Of a DNA stretch of 58,251 bases, positions 55,380 to 58,251 are shown one piece after another. The notes beneath the pieces are model-generated. The model saw only the letters and a list, made by a program, of their open reading frames with translations. It was not told where the DNA came from and made no database searches. Origin of the DNA: Ruegeria atlantica (GTDB taxonomy: Bacteria > Pseudomonadota > Alphaproteobacteria > Rhodobacterales > Rhodobacteraceae); contig NZ_CYPU01000055.1 of NCBI RefSeq assembly GCF_001458195.1, positions 1 to 58,251 on the forward strand, given 5' to 3'. Both the position numbers and the translations under genes were made by a program. The stretch's first letter is position 1, and every line of letters starts with the position of its first letter.

Positions 55380-56318
55380 ATGATTCAAGCGACCCCCTTT
55401 CTTTCCCGCCCGGGCGGACCTCGGCCCGTCGTCAGCATCGGGCTACCGGTTTTCAACGGCGGAGATTTTCTGGAGCAGGCTCTGGTTTCGATCCTTGATC
55501 AGGAGTTCGGTGATTTCGAACTGCTCATTTCCGATAACGCCTCAACAGACGGCACCGCAGAGATATGCACCCGCTACGCGGCACTGGATGCCCGTATTAG
55601 CTATAGTAGGCAGCCTGAAAACCTGGGTGCCGCCAAAAACTACAACGACGTCTTTCACGCTGCATCCGCCAAATACTTCAAGTGGGCAGCTCATGACGAT
55701 CTGCTCAAGCCGCAGTTTCTGACCCGGTGCATCGACAAGTTTGAATCATTTGATGCCCCTCCGGTGATTGTCTACCCGCAGTCTGAATTCATTGATGAAA
55801 CCGGACAGGTGTTACGTGCTGACCGGCGCTCTATGCATACAAATTCCACCTCACCGGCAATCCGTGTATTCAGAGCGGTACAGGCCATGGGTTTGGTCAC
55901 CTCGGTTTTTGGTGTGTTTCACCGGGAGTCGTTGGCCCGGACACAATTGATCGGCAGCTTTATTGCCTCGGACTATGTATTGCTTTTGGAATGCGTATTA
56001 TTGGGCCCTATCGTCCATCTGGAGGGCGAGCCTCTGTTTCAGCGCCGCATACATGGAAATATGTCGCGGCAGGCGAATAAGTCCGAAGAAGAGGTCTTGC
56101 GTTGGTTCAATCCCGATGCACGTGCAAAGCTTTCCTCTAAACAACGCCTGCGCATTGAATTCAGGAATTCAATCTACGGTATCGATGGCTTGACAGGATT
56201 GCAAAGACGACTCTGCGCGGCATCATTACTGAGTGGGTTCGCGGTTAGACGGTCGCGTATTGCCGCCGGACGTTTGCGGAGACAGTTTTTCAACGGGCAG
56301 AAAAGAGAAGCCAATTAA
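55380..56318 (+). CDS. Glycosyltransferase family 2
   Basis: The 312-residue protein has VSIGLPVFNGGDFLEQAL, LISDNASTDGTAEIC, RQPENLGAAKNYNDVF and KWAAHDDLL, the DxD-like site, followed by a helical C-terminus. GAGG lies before the ATG. It is downstream of the flippase gene and is the last gene before the giant adhesin. Specificity is unknown. Confidence 0.88.
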   Translation: MIQATPFLSRPGGPRPVVSIGLPVFNGGDFLEQALVSILDQEFGDFELLISDNASTDGTAEICTRYAALDARISYSRQPENLGAAKNYNDVFHAASAKYFKWAAHDDLLKPQFLTRCIDKFESFDAPPVIVYPQSEFIDETGQVLRADRRSMHTNSTSPAIRVFRAVQAMGLVTSVFGVFHRESLARTQLIGSFIASDYVLLLECVLLGPIVHLEGEPLFQRRIHGNMSRQANKSEEEVLRWFNPDARAKLSSKQRLRIEFRNSIYGIDGLTGLQRRLCAASLLSGFAVRRSRIAAGRLRRQFFNGQKREAN

Positions 56319-56548
56319 TAATTTGTATACTGCCAATAGAATTTTTGTTCCGTGCACGGTTTGTCGAATTTTTGAGGTTAGTTTATGGGATCAAGACAAT
56401 TGGCTACCTGATTCTGCACTCCCACGTCGTTTTGTTGGATATTATAGCGGATGAGGTCAATCTTCTGTCAATTACTTGCCCGCCCTCTTTTGGTACGGCG
56501 CAGGCTAGTGTAGAATAGAGTGTAGGTGTTTTTGTTTTGTTCTAGTGA

Positions 56549-58251
56549 ATGAGGGTTGTCTTGGCTATTTCCGACGATTTTGCGTCCGGGGTTTTAGATT
56601 CTGTTTGGAGCATTGAGGGGCCATCGGGGATTTCTTCGGGTCTTGGAGCGAATGCCACAGATGCCTACCTGGAGCTGGTGTCGCCGGACGGCGATTATGA
56701 CGTCTGGAACACCAATAACGGCACCCGCGCGATGCAGGCCACCAACAATGGCGATTTCCAGATCGAAACCCGGTTTCTGACCACGCCGACCGAGAAATAC
56801 CAGATCCAGGGCCTGCTGGTCGAGCAGGATGCCGACAACTGGCTGCGGTTCGACACTTATTCCAACGGCAGGAAGCTGTATGCCTTTGCCGCGATCACCA
56901 TTGACGGCGTGTCGACGCAGGCGTTCCGGGTCACGGTTTCGGGTGGCACTGCACCCTATCTGCGGGTCGACCGCACGGGTGATACCTGGACCATGGAATA
57001 TTCCCAGGACGGCAGCAACTGGACAACGGCGGGTAGTTTCAATCACGCGATGACGGTGTCGCAGGCGGGGGTGTTTACGGGCAATACCGGCAATGCGTTG
57101 GGCTTTACCGCGCAGGTGGATTATTTCGAGAACACCGCCGATCCGATTGTGAACGAAGACGGCACCATCACGCCCTCGAACGATCCGCCGGATGCGGTGG
57201 ATGACGGGCTGGCGACGGACGAAGACGTGGCGCTGGTGATCAACGTAGCCGGCGATCTGCTGGCCAATGACAGCGACCCCGAAGGCGATCCGATCAGCCT
57301 GACCGGCGTGACCCAGCCTGCGAACGGGGTGCTCACCGACAATGGCAACGGCACCTATACCTATACCCCGAATGCCGGGTTCTCGGGCGCAGACAGCTTT
57401 ACCTACACGATTTCGGACGGCAACAGCACCGATACGGCCACGGTGAACCTGACGGTCAACGACACCACGCCCTCGAACGATCCGCCGGATGCGGTGGATG
57501 ACGGGCTGGCGACGGACGAAGACGTGGCGCTGGTGATCAACGTAGCCGGCGATCTGCTGGCCAATGACAGCGACCCCGAAGGCGATCCGATCAGCCTGAC
57601 CGGCGTGACCCAGCCTGCGAACGGGGTGCTCACCGACAATGGCAACGGCACCTATACCTATACCCCGAATGCCGGGTTCTCGGGCGCAGACAGCTTTACC
57701 TACACGATTTCGGACGGCAACAGCACCGATACGGCCACGGTGAACCTGACGGTCAACGGGTCCGCACCTGCGCCGGCCGGGCTGGCCTCCGACGATTTTG
57801 CGTCCGGGGTTTTAGATTCTGTTTGGAGCATTGAGGGGCCATCGGGGATTTCTTCGGGTCTTGGAGCGAATGCCACAGATGCCTACCTGGAGCTGGTGTC
57901 GCCGGACGGCGATTATGACGTCTGGAACACCAATAACGGCACCCGCGCGATGCAGGCCACCAACAATGGCGATTTCCAGATCGAAACCCGGTTTCTGACC
58001 ACGCCGACCGAGAAATACCAGATCCAGGGCCTGCTGGTCGAGCAGGATGCCGACAACTGGCTGCGGTTCGACACTTATTCCAACGGCAGGAAGCTGTATG
58101 CCTTTGCCGCGATCACCATTGACGGCGTGTCGACGCAGGCGTTCCGGGTCACGGTTTCGGGTGGCACTGCACCCTATCTGCGGGTCGACCGCACGGGTGA
58201 TACCTGGACCATGGAATATTCCCAGGACGGCAGCAACTGGACAACGGCGGG
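56549..58251 (+). CDS. Giant repetitive secreted adhesin, N-terminal part (3' partial)
   Basis: The frame opens at ATG 56549, directly after an in-frame TGA, and runs off the window. A TTG at 56561 behind GAGGG is an equally plausible start. There is no signal peptide; the protein begins ISDDFASG. Order: DUF1349/concanavalin-like domain (56570 to about 57150), two 99-residue cadherin-like repeats (57173-57469 and 57470-57757), then a second copy of the first domain, identical by eye (57788 on). The type matches the C-terminal part at 2-2656 in domains, sequence and strand, so both belong to one gene. Binding of sugars by the concanavalin-like domains is likely but not shown. Confidence 0.85.
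   Translation, partial: MRVVLAISDDFASGVLDSVWSIEGPSGISSGLGANATDAYLELVSPDGDYDVWNTNNGTRAMQATNNGDFQIETRFLTTPTEKYQIQGLLVEQDADNWLRFDTYSNGRKLYAFAAITIDGVSTQAFRVTVSGGTAPYLRVDRTGDTWTMEYSQDGSNWTTAGSFNHAMTVSQAGVFTGNTGNALGFTAQVDYFENTADPIVNEDGTITPSNDPPDAVDDGLATDEDVALVINVAGDLLANDSDPEGDPISLTGVTQPANGVLTDNGNGTYTYTPNAGFSGADSFTYTISDGNSTDTATVNLTVNDTTPSNDPPDAVDDGLATDEDVALVINVAGDLLANDSDPEGDPISLTGVTQPANGVLTDNGNGTYTYTPNAGFSGADSFTYTISDGNSTDTATVNLTVNGSAPAPAGLASDDFASGVLDSVWSIEGPSGISSGLGANATDAYLELVSPDGDYDVWNTNNGTRAMQATNNGDFQIETRFLTTPTEKYQIQGLLVEQDADNWLRFDTYSNGRKLYAFAAITIDGVSTQAFRVTVSGGTAPYLRVDRTGDTWTMEYSQDGSNWTTA
56570..58251 (+). repeat. 1218-bp tandem repeat (lectin-like domain plus two cadherin-like domains)
   Basis: The motif TCCGACGATTTTGCG begins at 56570 and again at 57788, exactly 1218 bp (406 codons) apart. 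The 464 bp of the second copy inside the window match the first without a visible difference. Such identity means very recent duplication or homogenisation. Confidence 0.9.
57173..57757 (+). repeat. Two 297-bp cadherin-like repeats, right end
   Basis: Units begin at 57173 and 57470 with CCCTCGAACGATCCG and are identical by eye to each other and to the copy at 92-388. The second changes after GTCAACG at 57757, where a Pro/Ala-rich linker leads to the next lectin-like domain. Confidence 0.9.

Overview
The window looks like an almost complete roseobacter-type (marine Rhodobacterales, Alphaproteobacteria) plasmid of about 58 kb devoted to building, decorating and anchoring a cell-surface polysaccharide. 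This rests on a RepA-type replicase lying divergently from parAB with an iteron origin between them, on surface proteins ending in the VPLPA-CTERM tail typical of Rhodobacterales, and on alphaproteobacterial-looking protein sequences throughout. No rRNA, tRNA, CRISPR, conjugation or toxin-antitoxin genes were seen. The two window ends are halves of one giant repetitive secreted adhesin gene: its 5' part runs off the right end and its 3' part runs in from the left end, on the same strand. The molecule is therefore probably circular and was broken inside this repeat.

Layout: (a) 1-2656, C-terminal part of the giant adhesin. (b) 2819-8275, a nucleotide-sugar operon: glucose-1-phosphate cytidylyltransferase (rfbF), a fused epimerase/C-methyltransferase, and two more zinc-finger C-methyltransferases. 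(c) 8864-11251, a secreted beta-helix protein with two LamG domains. (d) 15721-11875 (minus), a tight operon of glycosyltransferase, phosphoribosyltransferase-HAD fusion, serine-acetyltransferase-like enzyme and sulfotransferase. (e) 15887-16492 (minus), a VPLPA-CTERM protein behind three 21-bp direct repeats. (f) 16823-20845, the replication and partition module (repA, oriV with DnaA box and 22-bp iterons, parA, parB, two parS-like palindromes). (g) 20900-38396, the core Wzx/Wzy-type export machinery of an exosortase EPS locus: sugar transferase, TPR lipoprotein, OPX export protein, ExeA-like ATPase, Wzz, tyrosine autokinase, GDP-mannose pyrophosphorylase and dehydrogenase, glycosyltransferase, exosortase fused to EpsI, sulfotransferase, and a second VPLPA-CTERM protein. 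A frameshifted scrap of rfbC sits here too. (h) 47195-38409 (minus), an outer-membrane beta-barrel and a seven-gene operon with GT2, acyl carrier protein, FkbH, methyltransferase, MBOAT acyltransferase, SGNH-like protein and VOC protein, which reads as an acyl-decoration cassette. (i) 47419-56318, glycosyltransferases, two sulfotransferases, Wzy-like polymerase, Wzx-like flippase, an acyltransferase-3 pseudogene and a second beta-helix protein with a Sec signal. (j) 56549-58251, the start of the giant adhesin.

Working model (inference): a lipid-linked repeat unit is started by the sugar transferase, extended by about six glycosyltransferases with mannuronate-type and C-methylated CDP-sugars, sulfated by up to four sulfotransferases and acylated by the FkbH/ACP/MBOAT cassette. 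It is then flipped, polymerised and exported by Wzx/Wzy/Wzz/OPX. Exosortase processes the two VPLPA-CTERM proteins for delivery to this matrix. The beta-helix pair may trim or remodel the polymer and the giant adhesin may bind it. RepA-I 'biofilm plasmids' of roseobacters are known to carry polysaccharide and rhamnose genes; this looks like a relative that has lost at least one rhamnose gene. All domain calls were made by eye without database searches.
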